NCBI GenBank assembly: GCA_031459715.1
Contig: JAVKIA010000009.1
Location: 1-64,000, forward strand
Origin: Armatimonadota bacterium
GTDB taxonomy: Bacteria > Sysuimicrobiota > Sysuimicrobiia > Sysuimicrobiales > Humicultoraceae
Direction of reading: 5' to 3'
DNA length: 64,000 nt
Shown in pieces: positions 1 to 7,995 of the stretch (position 1 is the stretch's first letter; every line of letters starts with the position of its first letter). Under the pieces are notes generated by a model. The model saw only the letters and a list, made by a program, of their open reading frames with translations. It had not been told where the DNA came from and did not search any database. Made by a program: the position numbers and the translations under genes.

Positions 1-168
1 GTAGGGCTTGTAGGGGTCGAGTTTGTTCGGCCGCGGGGCGCGGGGGCCGTAGCGCGGCGGCCCGGTCTGGAGGAGCCATTTGTGCACCCTCTTACGGTCA
101 AACCCGGTGAGCTCCGCGATGTCGGTGATCGACAGGCCTTGCCGGCGCATCTCGCGAATCTCGTCCAC
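1..168 (-). CDS. istA: IS21 transposase IstA, N-terminal 56 residues (partial)
   Basis: The frame reads VDEIREMRRQGLSITDIAEL and then TGFDRKRVHKWL, the N-terminal helix-turn-helix of IS21-type IstA that binds the element's end repeats. The catalytic DDE domain would lie beyond the window edge. I chose the GTG at 168 because GAGGTGAGG sits just upstream. An in-frame GTG at 195 is an alternative, but its purine-rich tract abuts the codon. A stop codon in the terminal-repeat region limits the frame upstream. Orientation is inward from the TGT end, as expected for istA. Confidence 0.7.
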   Translation of the reverse strand, partial: MDEIREMRRQGLSITDIAELTGFDRKRVHKWLLQTGPPRYGPRAPRPNKLDPYKPY

Positions 169-286
169 GTCCTCACCTCGCAGCAGTCGGGCCACCTCCT
201 CCTCGCTACGGATTTGGTGACCATGATTCTGTTGAGGTGGGGACTTTTACCTCGGCGTTATGGGGAGTTTAGCACCGGCGCTGACA
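1..286 (-). mobile_element. IS21-family insertion sequence, one end (partial)
   Basis: The element runs off the left edge of the window. Read on the minus strand it starts at 286 with TGTCAGCGCCGG, the 5'-TGT start typical of IS21-family ends. Two related blocks follow, AAACTCCCC (270-262) and AAAAGTCCCC (248-239), as in the repeated internal motifs of IS21-type ends. The istA reading frame begins about 118 bases in. The other end, istB and any target duplication lie outside the window, so completeness cannot be judged. Confidence 0.75.
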
Positions 287-488
287 GTCCCGGGCCCAAG
301 AGCTCTCTGCCACAGCCGCCGCCCCGCAGAAAACGCCTCCACAACCATCGTTCCGTTTTCCCGTTTCCGTACAAGACCGATACGGTCCCCGCTGCGGGAG
401 ACGTGAAGGGAAGCAAGGCGCGAGGCCTCGCGGGGATGACCTGCAATACAGCCCCGTCACGCAACCTGAGAAGGATAAGGCCATGCGG

Positions 489-749
489 GAGGTCCCACGA
501 AGGGTGCGGCAGACCCGTCTGTGGGTCGCGGTAGGCGGCCATCCAGGTGGCCGCACGCACCACAAGCCCGCGGTAGAGGGACTTGACGAACTCCACCTCG
601 CGGGAGCTGTGGAAGTGGCGCCACAGGCAGAAATGGAAGAAGCGACGCGTCACCTAGGCGTGACCGGCGGAGGTGAGGGCATCGGCCACCAGTGCACCGT
701 CCCGCGGCCAGACTTGGGCGTGGGTGTCGCGGGCGTATCCGGGCCTCAC
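489..749 (-). pseudogene. GH15 glucoamylase-like gene fragment with in-frame amber stop
   Basis: Minus-strand translation gives DTHAQVWPRDGALVADAL, then TSAGHA, a TAG stop, and in the same frame TRRFFHFCLWRHF and YRDPQTGLPHPSWDL. These are core motifs of family GH15 glucan hydrolases: the WPRD active-site loop and the DPxTGLPxPSxDL segment. Both ends are missing. Homology stops abruptly at about 489, after which the frame runs into the IS21 end. The fragment is a dead remnant of a roughly 600-residue enzyme. Bases 287-488 and 750-810 show nothing recognisable. The family call rests on motif memory. Confidence 0.6.
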
Positions 750-810
750 ACAACGCGCTCAGGACACAGGATCAATACTGCGTCCCCGTCCCAGGCTCAT
801 CCCGCCCGAC

Positions 811-2508
811 TCATCCCATCTCGGCCTCCGGGTGGGCGATGCCAGGCCTGGGAGCCACGGCCGCCGCCCGCCGGCGCTCCAGGTCCTGCCGTACAGCCGC
901 GAGCACTCCCTCCCAGGGAATGAGGCGGGAGGCCTGCTCATCCCGTGCCTTCAGCTCCACCCCGCCCTGCCGCAGCGTCCGCCCGCTCACGGTCAGCCGC
1001 AGCGGCAGGCCGATCAGGTCGGCGTCGGTGAACTTCACCCCGGCGCTCCCCTCCCGGTCGTCGTAGAGGACCTCCACCCCGGCCTCTGTCAGTGTGACGT
1101 AGAGCTCATCGGATCGTGCGGCCACCTCCGGCTCCCGTCCGGCCAGGCGCACCAGGTGGACTTCGTAGGGGGCGACGCTTGCGGGCCAGCGCAGTCCTGA
1201 TGAGTCGTGGTGAGCCTCAGCAAGACACTCCAGGAGCCGGCCGATGTCGATCCCACATGACCCCATGACCACGGGGTGACGTTGCCCTTCCGCGTCGACG
1301 TAGTAGGCTCCGAGGGCCTGCGTGAGGTGGGCGCCCGGCGGTCGGATGTGGCCGACCTCCACGCCCTGCACCAGGCGCAGCGCCTGCCCGCAGCGGACGC
1401 AGGGAGCTCCCTCCTGGACCTCCACCAGATCCACCACGGCGTCGGGGAGGAAGTCCCGGCCCACGTTCACGTTGCGCAGGTGGAAACCCTCCCGGTTGGC
1501 CCCCGCGACCAGGTTGGCCGAGGCGGCCACCAGGTCATCCACTACCACCAGTACGGAGCCGCGGGCCAGGCCGACCGGGGAGGCATAGCCGGGCACCGCG
1601 CCGGCGGCGCGGATGGTCTCAGCGGCGGCAGGCCGCAGCCGGCGGGCCCCGATGGCGCGGGCGAGCTTTCCCTCGTCCAGGCTCATGTCCCCCCGGACGA
1701 TCCCCATGACCAGGACCTCGCGCGTCTCCCCCACGCCTTCTCCCGGAACCGTAGCCTGGTAGAGCACCACCTTGGCTGTGCGGCTGGGAGGGACGCCCAG
1801 GACCTGCGCCAGGGCGGCGATGGTCTCGGCGTGCGGCGTGGCCACAGGCTCCGCCGGCCTGGGGGCTTCCGGCTGGGGGATGGGCTTGGCGCAGCGGGCC
1901 GCCCGGCGGGTGGCGGCGTACCCGCAGCGGTCGCAGAGGACCACTGTCTCCTCTCCTATCTCCGTCAGGTAGACGAAGGCACGCCCTCTGCTCTCCCCGG
2001 TCATCTCCCCATTGGCGGCCACGGCAATGACCCCTGGCAGGCCCACGCGGCGGAAGAGGCGGTCGCAGGCCCAGAAGAGCTGTGGATGCTGCCTTTCCAG
2101 CCCCGCCTCGTCGGCATCCAGGGTGGCGGCCTCCACCACGGCCGCCTCCCCGGTGCGCAGCGGCCCGCCGGGCCCGGGGGAGTCACCTCCGGGCCCGGTG
2201 CGGATCCGATAGAGCAGCCGCGGGAGCTGCCGGTAGGAGTGGACCTCGCTTTGCGCCAGGCGGGCCACCGCCTCCTCGAATGGGGCAGGCAGCGGCAGCA
2301 CCACTTCCTGCCCGCCGATGGCCTCCAGCTCCCCTCGGAGAACCTGCTCGATCCTGCGGATGACGCGCACGCCCAGCGGCAGGTAGCCGAAGGTGGCAGC
2401 AGCCAGCGGGCGGACGTACCCCGCCCGCAGCAGCAGGCGGTAGCTTTCCAGTCGCACCTCGGCGGGTGCCGCCCGCAGCGTCTGGCCGAAGAGCCGGGAC
2501 ATGCGCAC
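811..2508 (-). CDS. Degenerate bacterial-type prolyl-tRNA synthetase paralogue keeping the INS (YbaK-like) editing domain
   Basis: 565 residues, collinear with bacterial ProRS. Present: the N-terminal start RMSRLFGQTL, motif 1 (YLPLGVRVIRRIEQV, about 42-56), the INS editing domain (about 222-365, with K246 in TAKVVLY and GANREGFHL), motif 3 with arginine (CGIDIGRLLE, about 418-427), HHDSSGLRWP, and an anticodon-binding-like C-terminus. Missing: the stretch before the TPTHEE loop, where only PAPFEEAV remains, and motif 2, where a glycine/proline-rich string (about 105-120) replaces the catalytic arginine loop. Aminoacylation by this protein is therefore unlikely. It starts 15 bases after the complete proS ends, in the same T-box operon. 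The open frame suggests selection, so I infer trans-editing of mischarged tRNA-Pro (family precedent: free-standing ProXp/YbaK proteins). GTG at 2508 follows GGAGGCGG. Confidence 0.75.
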   Translation of the reverse strand: MRMSRLFGQTLRAAPAEVRLESYRLLLRAGYVRPLAAATFGYLPLGVRVIRRIEQVLRGELEAIGGQEVVLPLPAPFEEAVARLAQSEVHSYRQLPRLLYRIRTGPGGDSPGPGGPLRTGEAAVVEAATLDADEAGLERQHPQLFWACDRLFRRVGLPGVIAVAANGEMTGESRGRAFVYLTEIGEETVVLCDRCGYAATRRAARCAKPIPQPEAPRPAEPVATPHAETIAALAQVLGVPPSRTAKVVLYQATVPGEGVGETREVLVMGIVRGDMSLDEGKLARAIGARRLRPAAAETIRAAGAVPGYASPVGLARGSVLVVVDDLVAASANLVAGANREGFHLRNVNVGRDFLPDAVVDLVEVQEGAPCVRCGQALRLVQGVEVGHIRPPGAHLTQALGAYYVDAEGQRHPVVMGSCGIDIGRLLECLAEAHHDSSGLRWPASVAPYEVHLVRLAGREPEVAARSDELYVTLTEAGVEVLYDDREGSAGVKFTDADLIGLPLRLTVSGRTLRQGGVELKARDEQASRLIPWEGVLAAVRQDLERRRAAAVAPRPGIAHPEAEMG

Positions 2509-2523
2509 CGGCCGCCTCCAGCC

Positions 2524-3957
2524 TCAGTAGGCCCGCGCGTAGTACACCGTGGCCCCAGCCGGCATGCCGCAGACCACGCAGGCCCCCGTCGGCCGGTCGT
2601 CCAGGGGGATGACCCGGGGCGAGGCTCCGGAGCGCTCGCGGAGGGTCTCCTCGCAGGAGGGCATCTCGCACCACCCCACGCGGACGAACCCGCGGCGCGC
2701 TTCGATCAGGGCGGCGACTTCGTCCACCGTCTGAGCATCGGAGATGTGCTCTTGCAGGAAGCGCCGCGCGCGGGCCATCAGCTCGTCCTGAATCTCCCGC
2801 AGGATACGCTCTACGGTGGCGGGCAGTCCATCCAGCGAGACCGCCTCCCTGGCCAGGCCGGTGCGTCGCACCAGCACCACCTGGTTCTGTGCCACATCCC
2901 GCGGTCCGATCTCCACCCGCAGGGGGACGCCGCGCATCTCCCACTCGTTGAACTTCCACCCCGGGGTGTACTGGTCCCGGTCGTCCAGCTTCACCCGGAA
3001 CCGCTCCCCCAGCTGCGCCGCCAGGGCGGCGGCGCGCTCCTGTACCGCCGCCCCGTCCCGTCCCGGGATGGGGACGATGACCACCTGGTAGGGGGCGATC
3101 TGCGGGGGCAGGACCAGGCCCCGGTCGTCGCCGTGGGCCATGATCAGCGCGCCGATGATCCGGGTGGAGATGGCCCAGGAGGTGGTCCAGACGTACTTCT
3201 CCTGGTTGTCCTCATCCAGGAACTTGACATTGAAGGCGCGGCCGAAGTTCTGCCCCAGGAAGTGTGTGGTCCCGGCCTGGATGGCCTGGCCGTCGGGCAT
3301 CAGTGCCTCCAGGGTGTAGGTCCAGTCCGCGCCGGCGAAGCGCTCGCTCGGGGGCTTGCGGCCAACCAGGAGGGGGATGGCCAGGACGTTCTCCACGAAC
3401 TCCTTGTAGATCCCCAGGATGAGGCGGCACTCCGCGTCCGCCTCCTCCGCGGTGCGGTGGGCGGTGTGCCCCTCGTGCCAGAAGAACTCCGCGGTGCGCA
3501 GAAAGAGGCGCGTAGCCTTCTCCCAGCGCACCACGCTGTTCCACTGGACGATGAGCAACGGCAGGTCGCGGTACGACTGAATCCACCTGGCGTACATGGG
3601 CATCATGATGGCTTCAGAGGTCGGGCGCACCGCCAGCCGCTCCGCCAGCGGCTCGTCCCCGCCATGCGTCACCCAGGCCACCTGAGGCGCGAACCCCTTG
3701 ACGTGCGCCGCCTCCTGCCGCAGCAGCGACTCCGGCACCAGCAGGGGGAAAGCGGCGTTCATGTGGCCGGTGGCCTTGAAACGGGCGTCCAGCCAGCGCT
3801 GGATTCCCTCCCAGATGGCGTAGCCGTAGGGGCGGATCACCATCATCCCCCGCACCGGCGAGTAGTCGGCCAGCTCCGCCCGCAGGCAGACAGCCGTGTA
3901 CCAGTCAGAGAAGGCCTCCGCCTTACTTGGGATTTCCTTGACGTACCCGACGGTCAT
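2524..3957 (-). CDS. proS: Proline--tRNA ligase, archaeal/eukaryotic type
   Basis: Charges tRNA-Pro with proline in the cytoplasm. 477 residues, the usual length of the archaeal-type enzyme. Visible: motif 1 region with GMMVIRPYGYAIWE, the RPTSEA loop, motif 2 (VVRWEKATRLFLRTAEFFW), the HTAH segment, motif 3 region (TTSWAISTRIIGALIMAHGD), the anticodon-binding domain (QIAPYQVVIVPI), and a C-terminal zinc-type domain with four cysteines (CEMPSC and CVVCG) ending in YYARAY. It has no INS editing insertion, which is normal for this type and fits the editing-competent paralogue next door. Expression is evidently controlled by the proline T-box leader upstream. Confidence 0.93.
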   Translation of the reverse strand: MTVGYVKEIPSKAEAFSDWYTAVCLRAELADYSPVRGMMVIRPYGYAIWEGIQRWLDARFKATGHMNAAFPLLVPESLLRQEAAHVKGFAPQVAWVTHGGDEPLAERLAVRPTSEAIMMPMYARWIQSYRDLPLLIVQWNSVVRWEKATRLFLRTAEFFWHEGHTAHRTAEEADAECRLILGIYKEFVENVLAIPLLVGRKPPSERFAGADWTYTLEALMPDGQAIQAGTTHFLGQNFGRAFNVKFLDEDNQEKYVWTTSWAISTRIIGALIMAHGDDRGLVLPPQIAPYQVVIVPIPGRDGAAVQERAAALAAQLGERFRVKLDDRDQYTPGWKFNEWEMRGVPLRVEIGPRDVAQNQVVLVRRTGLAREAVSLDGLPATVERILREIQDELMARARRFLQEHISDAQTVDEVAALIEARRGFVRVGWCEMPSCEETLRERSGASPRVIPLDDRPTGACVVCGMPAGATVYYARAY

Positions 3958-3973
3958 GACCCGGTGCTCCTCT

Positions 3974-4011
3974 CAGAAAGACTCACACCCCGCCCGAAGG
4001 GACGGGGTGTG
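3974..4011 (-). terminator. T-box terminator hairpin
   Basis: On the minus strand CACACCCCGTCCC (4011-3999) pairs with the GGGCGGGGTGTG that follows a TTC loop, and a short U-rich tract (TCTTTCT) comes next. This is the off-state structure of the proline T-box. It overlaps the 3' part of the antiterminator, so the two folds exclude each other. Confidence 0.85.
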
Positions 4012-4211
4012 CCCGTGGTACCACCCTGGTTCCGGCAGGGTTCGCCTGCCGGCACTCTCCCCCGCTCACGGTGGGGCGCCGGCGCGGCTGGATAACCGCG
4101 CGCACGGCTCGGAGGATGGGTTCAGCGCCCTGAGCGGACCGGGCTCACACCGTCCCCGGTTCGCTCCGCCGCCAGCGGCGCCTACGCGCCCTCCTCATCG
4201 CCAGCATACCT
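3975..4211 (-). promoter_or_regulatory. T-box riboswitch, proline-specific, upstream of proS
   Basis: The minus-strand leader carries the T-box sequence AGGGTGGTACCACG (4027-4014), directly before a strong terminator hairpin. Upstream lies a stem-I-like domain containing GAACCCA, whose CCC (4120-4118) matches a proline codon and fits as the specifier. The architecture is promoter, stem I with specifier, T-box antiterminator, terminator, proS. Uncharged tRNA-Pro would pair with the specifier and with the T-box bulge and allow readthrough. T-box and terminator are seen directly; the specifier is a reading of the stem-I region. Confidence 0.88.
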
Positions 4212-4217
4212 CTACCT

Positions 4218-4246
4218 TTGTAACAGCACACCAGTTTAAGCGTCAA
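4218..4246 (-). promoter_or_regulatory. Sigma-70-type promoter of the proS operon
   Basis: TTGACG (4246-4241), a 17-base spacer, and TTACAA (4223-4218) place the transcript start near 4210, at the beginning of the T-box leader. The promoter directly follows the end of the amidohydrolase gene at 4261. Confidence 0.65.
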
Positions 4247-4260
4247 TGCCCGGGCCTCCA

Positions 4261-5436
4261 TCAGGAGGTTGGCCCGTCCTCTGCTCGGTTAGCGCGCTCC
4301 AGGGAGTAGAGGTCGCGTGCATTCCCCCCAAGGATCCGCCCGGCCGCCTCCGGGATCTCCTCCTCGGCAAGAAAGCCTTCGGCGGCGATTCGCCGCAGGG
4401 CCCGATCCAGGGCCCGCCTCCCGTGAAGGCCACCCAGCCAGAAGAGTTCAGGAATGGAGAACGCGTCCGAGGCGTACAGCACCTTGGTGAGCGGGGCGTG
4501 GGCCAGGGCGTCCACCAGGGCCTGGGTGGCGCCATGGGCGAGGAAGGGTACGGCCAGGGACAGGTCAACGTAGACGTGGGCATAGACCGAGGCCAGCCAA
4601 GCAGCCTCCGCGACGTATGGATAGCTGTGCAACAAGACGAAACGCACCCTGCGGAAAGCCGGGTACTCAAACACCGGCCGCAGCCAGGCGGGGTTTGCGT
4701 AGACCAGATGCAGGTCGGGATCGCCAAACCCGGCGTGGACCTGGACAGGCAGCTCCAGCGGGGCGATGCGCTCTAGAGCCAGCCAGAGCATGGCATCCAG
4801 GAGGGGCTTGGCCGTGACCCGGTGCGGTCCGCTCCCCGCCTGCGCCCTCTCGGCTTGAAATGCCGCCTCGAGCGCCTCGGGGCTATGGCGCTCCACCGCC
4901 AGGCCGCTGCGGTAGGCGATGATCGTCTTGAAGGCCACCACCCCCTCCCGGGGAGCCTCCTCGATCGCCGCCACGAAGGCATCCTGTAGGGAAGCTAGGG
5001 AAGGAGCGGCCGGCAACAGCTCCTGGAGGAGGGCCTCCAGCCGCAACACCGGTGCCGTCCGGCACGGCAGCAGCGCGGCCAGTGCGCCGGGCGCATAGTG
5101 ATCGCGGGGGCGGAATCCGTAGTCTACCAGCGCAGCGGCCACATTCGCCGCAGCGAAGCATTCCCGCACGAGCTCGGAGAAAGGCATCCGAGATCGCGCT
5201 TCCAGTACCGCTTCCTCATCCGCCGCGCATCCGAAGAACTCCGCCAGATCTCGGATGGCACGCCGATAGAAGACGGTGTGGGCAACGTGGTGCCGGGGGA
5301 CCTCCCCGTCCGGGCTTTCGGTAAAGCAGGCACGATAGGCCTCGACCGTCCGCGGCTGATCCACCAGGAGGGAATGACAGTGGTGGTCGACCAGGGGAAT
5401 TTCAGCGAATGGCAGCACCTCCGTCGTCCCTTTCAT
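4261..5436 (-). CDS. Amidohydrolase family protein, FluG N-terminal-domain type
   Basis: 391 residues. A metal-site motif HCH sits at residues 19-21 (PLVDHHCHSLL). Later come VHAGFGDPDLH, LLHSYPYVAEAAWLAS and VLYASDAFSIPELFWLGG, which match the order of metal and active-site segments in amidohydrolase-2 proteins. In fungal FluG and related proteins this domain is fused to a glutamine-synthetase-like domain. Here the GS-like gene is the immediate upstream neighbour, 22 bases away, so the two probably work on one substrate. The ATG at 5436 is preferred; the longer open frame upstream merely overlaps the GS gene. The substrate is unknown; hydrolysis of a gamma-glutamyl or amide bond is an inference. 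Confidence 0.75.
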   Translation of the reverse strand: MKGTTEVLPFAEIPLVDHHCHSLLVDQPRTVEAYRACFTESPDGEVPRHHVAHTVFYRRAIRDLAEFFGCAADEEAVLEARSRMPFSELVRECFAAANVAAALVDYGFRPRDHYAPGALAALLPCRTAPVLRLEALLQELLPAAPSLASLQDAFVAAIEEAPREGVVAFKTIIAYRSGLAVERHSPEALEAAFQAERAQAGSGPHRVTAKPLLDAMLWLALERIAPLELPVQVHAGFGDPDLHLVYANPAWLRPVFEYPAFRRVRFVLLHSYPYVAEAAWLASVYAHVYVDLSLAVPFLAHGATQALVDALAHAPLTKVLYASDAFSIPELFWLGGLHGRRALDRALRRIAAEGFLAEEEIPEAAGRILGGNARDLYSLERANRAEDGPTS

Positions 5437-5458
5437 GGCCCCAGCGCCGGACGGCGTT

Positions 5459-6799
5459 TCAGTACCGCATGAGGTGCTGGCGGATCTCCTCCTCCACCGA
5501 GACGTCCTTGAGCGCCAGCCACTCCCCTCTCCGCACGGCCAGATAGGAGGTACCCAGCGGTTCGCCCAGGGCCGTCCACAGCACCTGGTCTTGCTGCAGC
5601 GCGGCGATGGCGTCCCCCAGGGAGGCGGGCAGAGGCAGGATGCCCCGGCGGCGGCGCTCTTCGACCGAAAGAGATGCGGGGTCGACCTCGACCGGGTCGC
5701 CGGGATGGCGGCGGCGGCGGATGCCGTCCAGCCCGGCGGCGATGACTGCGCCCAGGGCAAGGTAGGGGTTGGCACTAGCGTCGCACGTCTTAAGTTCAAA
5801 GTTCATGCTCTCCGGTCCACGCCGCGGAGTAATAACCCGCACGGCCGCCTCGCGGTTCTCCTGACCGTAGCAGGTGAACGCGCCGGCCCAGAACTGCGGC
5901 CGGATGCGGCGGTAGGAATTGACGCTGGGAACCGTCAGCGCGCACAGTGCCGGCAGGTGCTCCAGGAGGCCGCCAATGAACCAGTACCCCTCCTCCGAGA
6001 GGGACAGTGGATCGGCCGGATCGTAGAGCGCATTCTGCCCCTGTCGCCAGAGGCTGAGGTGGAGGTGGGCGCCGCTGCCCGCCTTGTCCGCCAGCGGTTT
6101 GGGGGCGAAAGAGGCCACCAGGTGGTGACGGGCGGCCACGCCGCGCACCACCTCCCGAAAGAGAACTTGCCGATCCGCCGCCTGCAGCGCGGGAGCGTGT
6201 CGGATGGTCAGCTCAAACTGGCCGGGCCCGGACTCGGGGTAGAAGAGCTGCGGTTCCAGCCCCATGCGCTGTAGTGTGTCCAGCAGGTTCAGCAGCACGT
6301 CGTGAGCCAGGTCGAAGGCCAGCGTCTGCGCGAAGACCGTGTCATCGAGGGGACGATACTCCTCGGGCATCTGGCGGAACAGGTAGAATTCTGTCTCGAA
6401 GCTCGCCTCCACGCGCAGGCCCGCCGCAGCGGCCTCCTCGCTCATGCGCCGGAGGAACGTGCGGGGGCAGTGTTCCCAGGCCCGCCCCTCCGCGGTATGA
6501 AAGTCTCCCAGGACAACCGCCGCCCCCGGGGCATAGGGCAGGACCGTCAAGGTCTCCATGTCCGGCATCAGCCACACCTCGCCCACCGGGCCCAGCCCCG
6601 ATTCGGGCAGGACAGCGTCGTACATCAGGGGGAGGGCCTGCTGGGCCACCGAGAAACCAACGCCGGAGGCGACGCAGATGTCGAGACGCTCCGCGGGGAC
6701 GGCCTTCGCTCGGATCAGGTTGGCATTATCGCAATACGTAAACCGGACGAAGCGGATTCCCTGCTCCTGTGCCCACGTCGCCCAGGTCTGCTTCCCCAT
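5459..6799 (-). CDS. Glutamine-synthetase-like gamma-glutamyl ligase (PuuA/GlnT/FluG-C type)
   Basis: 446 residues. GS-fold motifs are all present: ESGPGQFELT, GSGAHLHLSL (metal and ATP site), NSYRRIRP, and NREAAVRVI near the C-terminus, with KTCDASANPYLALGA as the C-terminal GS signature. The adenylylation tyrosine loop of housekeeping GlnA is absent. Together with the liv transporter genes, a FluG-type amidohydrolase and a C26 hydrolase, this suggests ATP-dependent gamma-glutamylation of an imported amine or amino compound rather than ammonia assimilation. It starts a few bases after the binding-protein gene ends. The true substrate cannot be read from sequence. Confidence 0.85.
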   Translation of the reverse strand: MGKQTWATWAQEQGIRFVRFTYCDNANLIRAKAVPAERLDICVASGVGFSVAQQALPLMYDAVLPESGLGPVGEVWLMPDMETLTVLPYAPGAAVVLGDFHTAEGRAWEHCPRTFLRRMSEEAAAAGLRVEASFETEFYLFRQMPEEYRPLDDTVFAQTLAFDLAHDVLLNLLDTLQRMGLEPQLFYPESGPGQFELTIRHAPALQAADRQVLFREVVRGVAARHHLVASFAPKPLADKAGSGAHLHLSLWRQGQNALYDPADPLSLSEEGYWFIGGLLEHLPALCALTVPSVNSYRRIRPQFWAGAFTCYGQENREAAVRVITPRRGPESMNFELKTCDASANPYLALGAVIAAGLDGIRRRRHPGDPVEVDPASLSVEERRRRGILPLPASLGDAIAALQQDQVLWTALGEPLGTSYLAVRRGEWLALKDVSVEEEIRQHLMRY

Positions 6800-6802
6800 C
6801 GC

Positions 6803-7948
6803 TCAGGGTGTGGTCTCACCGGCGAACTGGAAGACTCCCTTCACCACCCTGATCACCGTGACGCTTTTCTTGGGCACGTGCCGCCCGCCCTCGAAGCTGA
6901 TGGTCCCGGTCACGCCGCGGAATCCCCGCGTTGCCTCCAGGGCGGCCTTGATGGCCTGGGAATCGGCCTTGCCCGCTCGTTTCACCGCGTCCAGGATGAG
7001 GTTAAAGGTATCGTACCCCAGCGCTGCAAACGCATTCTCCGGCCCGTGCCGGTACGCCTGCGTGTATGCCTTGACGAAGCTGGCCACCACGGGAGCCTTG
7101 CTGGTCAGCGAGACGTGGGTGGTGAAGTGAATGTTGTCGGCCAGCGCCTTGCCCGGGATCTTCACCAGCAGCTCCGTGTCGTAGCCGTCGCCCCCCACAA
7201 TGGGAATCTTGATGCCCGCGGAACGGATCTGGCGTACGACCAGCCCGATATCATCAGGGACGGCTGAGATAAACAAGGCGTCGGGCGCCGGCGAGATGCG
7301 CCGCAGGCGGGTGATCTGTGCGGAGTAGTCCTTGTCGCCACTCTGATAGACGTCCTCGGCAACGACCGCACCGCCGAGTTCCAGCAGCTTCTGCTTGTAG
7401 AACTTGGTCAGGGTGAGGGTGTAGTCGTAGGCCTTGTCGGTCATGATCCAGACGCGCTTGGCCTTCAGCGTGCGCACCGTGTAGATGGCGCCCACGAACG
7501 CCTGAGCGTCATCGGTGAAAGGGGCCATGAAGGCGTAGTCGCCAATCTGGTCTGGCAGGTTGGGCAGGGTTGCCCCCGCGATGACGAAGGGAATCCTGGC
7601 TTTCTGGGCGATGGGCCCGGCGGCCAGGGCAAACGTCGAGTCGTTGAGACCACCCACCACGACGACCTTCTGTACGTTGATCAGGCGGGACATGGCGGTG
7701 GCCACGACGGTCTGGTCCGTCTTGCCGTCCTCCGCGGCCAGGACGATGCGCCTTCCCAGCACGCCGCCCCGCGCGTTCCACTCGCGGACAGCCAACTTCG
7801 CGCCGTTGAGCCCTGGCGCGTCGATGGAGGACATACCTCCTGTCACGTTGTACAGGGCGCCGACCTTGAGGGAGGGTTGCTGGGCGACGACGGGCGGGGC
7901 CAGCGCTGCCAGAACTACCAGAATGGCCAGCGCGGAGATCCTCCTCAT
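6803..7948 (-). CDS. ABC transporter substrate-binding protein, branched-chain amino acid (LivJ/K) type
   Basis: 381 residues with an N-terminal signal peptide (MRRISALAILVVLAALAPP, cleavage near VVAQQ). The mature part begins LKVGALYNVTGGMSSIDAPG, typical of periplasmic binding protein family 6 (type I fold). ATG at 7948 is preceded by AAGGAGGTG, a strong ribosome site, so longer starts are rejected. It lies between the livM permease gene and the GS-like gene in one operon. It probably delivers the operon's substrate to LivHMGF. Ligand unknown; the neighbouring gamma-glutamylation genes argue for an amine or amino-acid-like compound. Confidence 0.88.
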   Translation of the reverse strand: MRRISALAILVVLAALAPPVVAQQPSLKVGALYNVTGGMSSIDAPGLNGAKLAVREWNARGGVLGRRIVLAAEDGKTDQTVVATAMSRLINVQKVVVVGGLNDSTFALAAGPIAQKARIPFVIAGATLPNLPDQIGDYAFMAPFTDDAQAFVGAIYTVRTLKAKRVWIMTDKAYDYTLTLTKFYKQKLLELGGAVVAEDVYQSGDKDYSAQITRLRRISPAPDALFISAVPDDIGLVVRQIRSAGIKIPIVGGDGYDTELLVKIPGKALADNIHFTTHVSLTSKAPVVASFVKAYTQAYRHGPENAFAALGYDTFNLILDAVKRAGKADSQAIKAALEATRGFRGVTGTISFEGGRHVPKKSVTVIRVVKGVFQFAGETTP

Positions 7949-7995
7949 GTTCCGCACCTCCTTTTGACCCACCGGCTGCATTGCCGGGAACAACG

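Noticed and set aside
1276-4095. A very long open frame on the plus strand opposite proS and its paralogue.
   Set aside because: It lies antisense to two recognised genes, its translation is low-complexity Gly/Arg/His/Gln-rich, and it has no domain motifs. High GC keeps antisense frames open.
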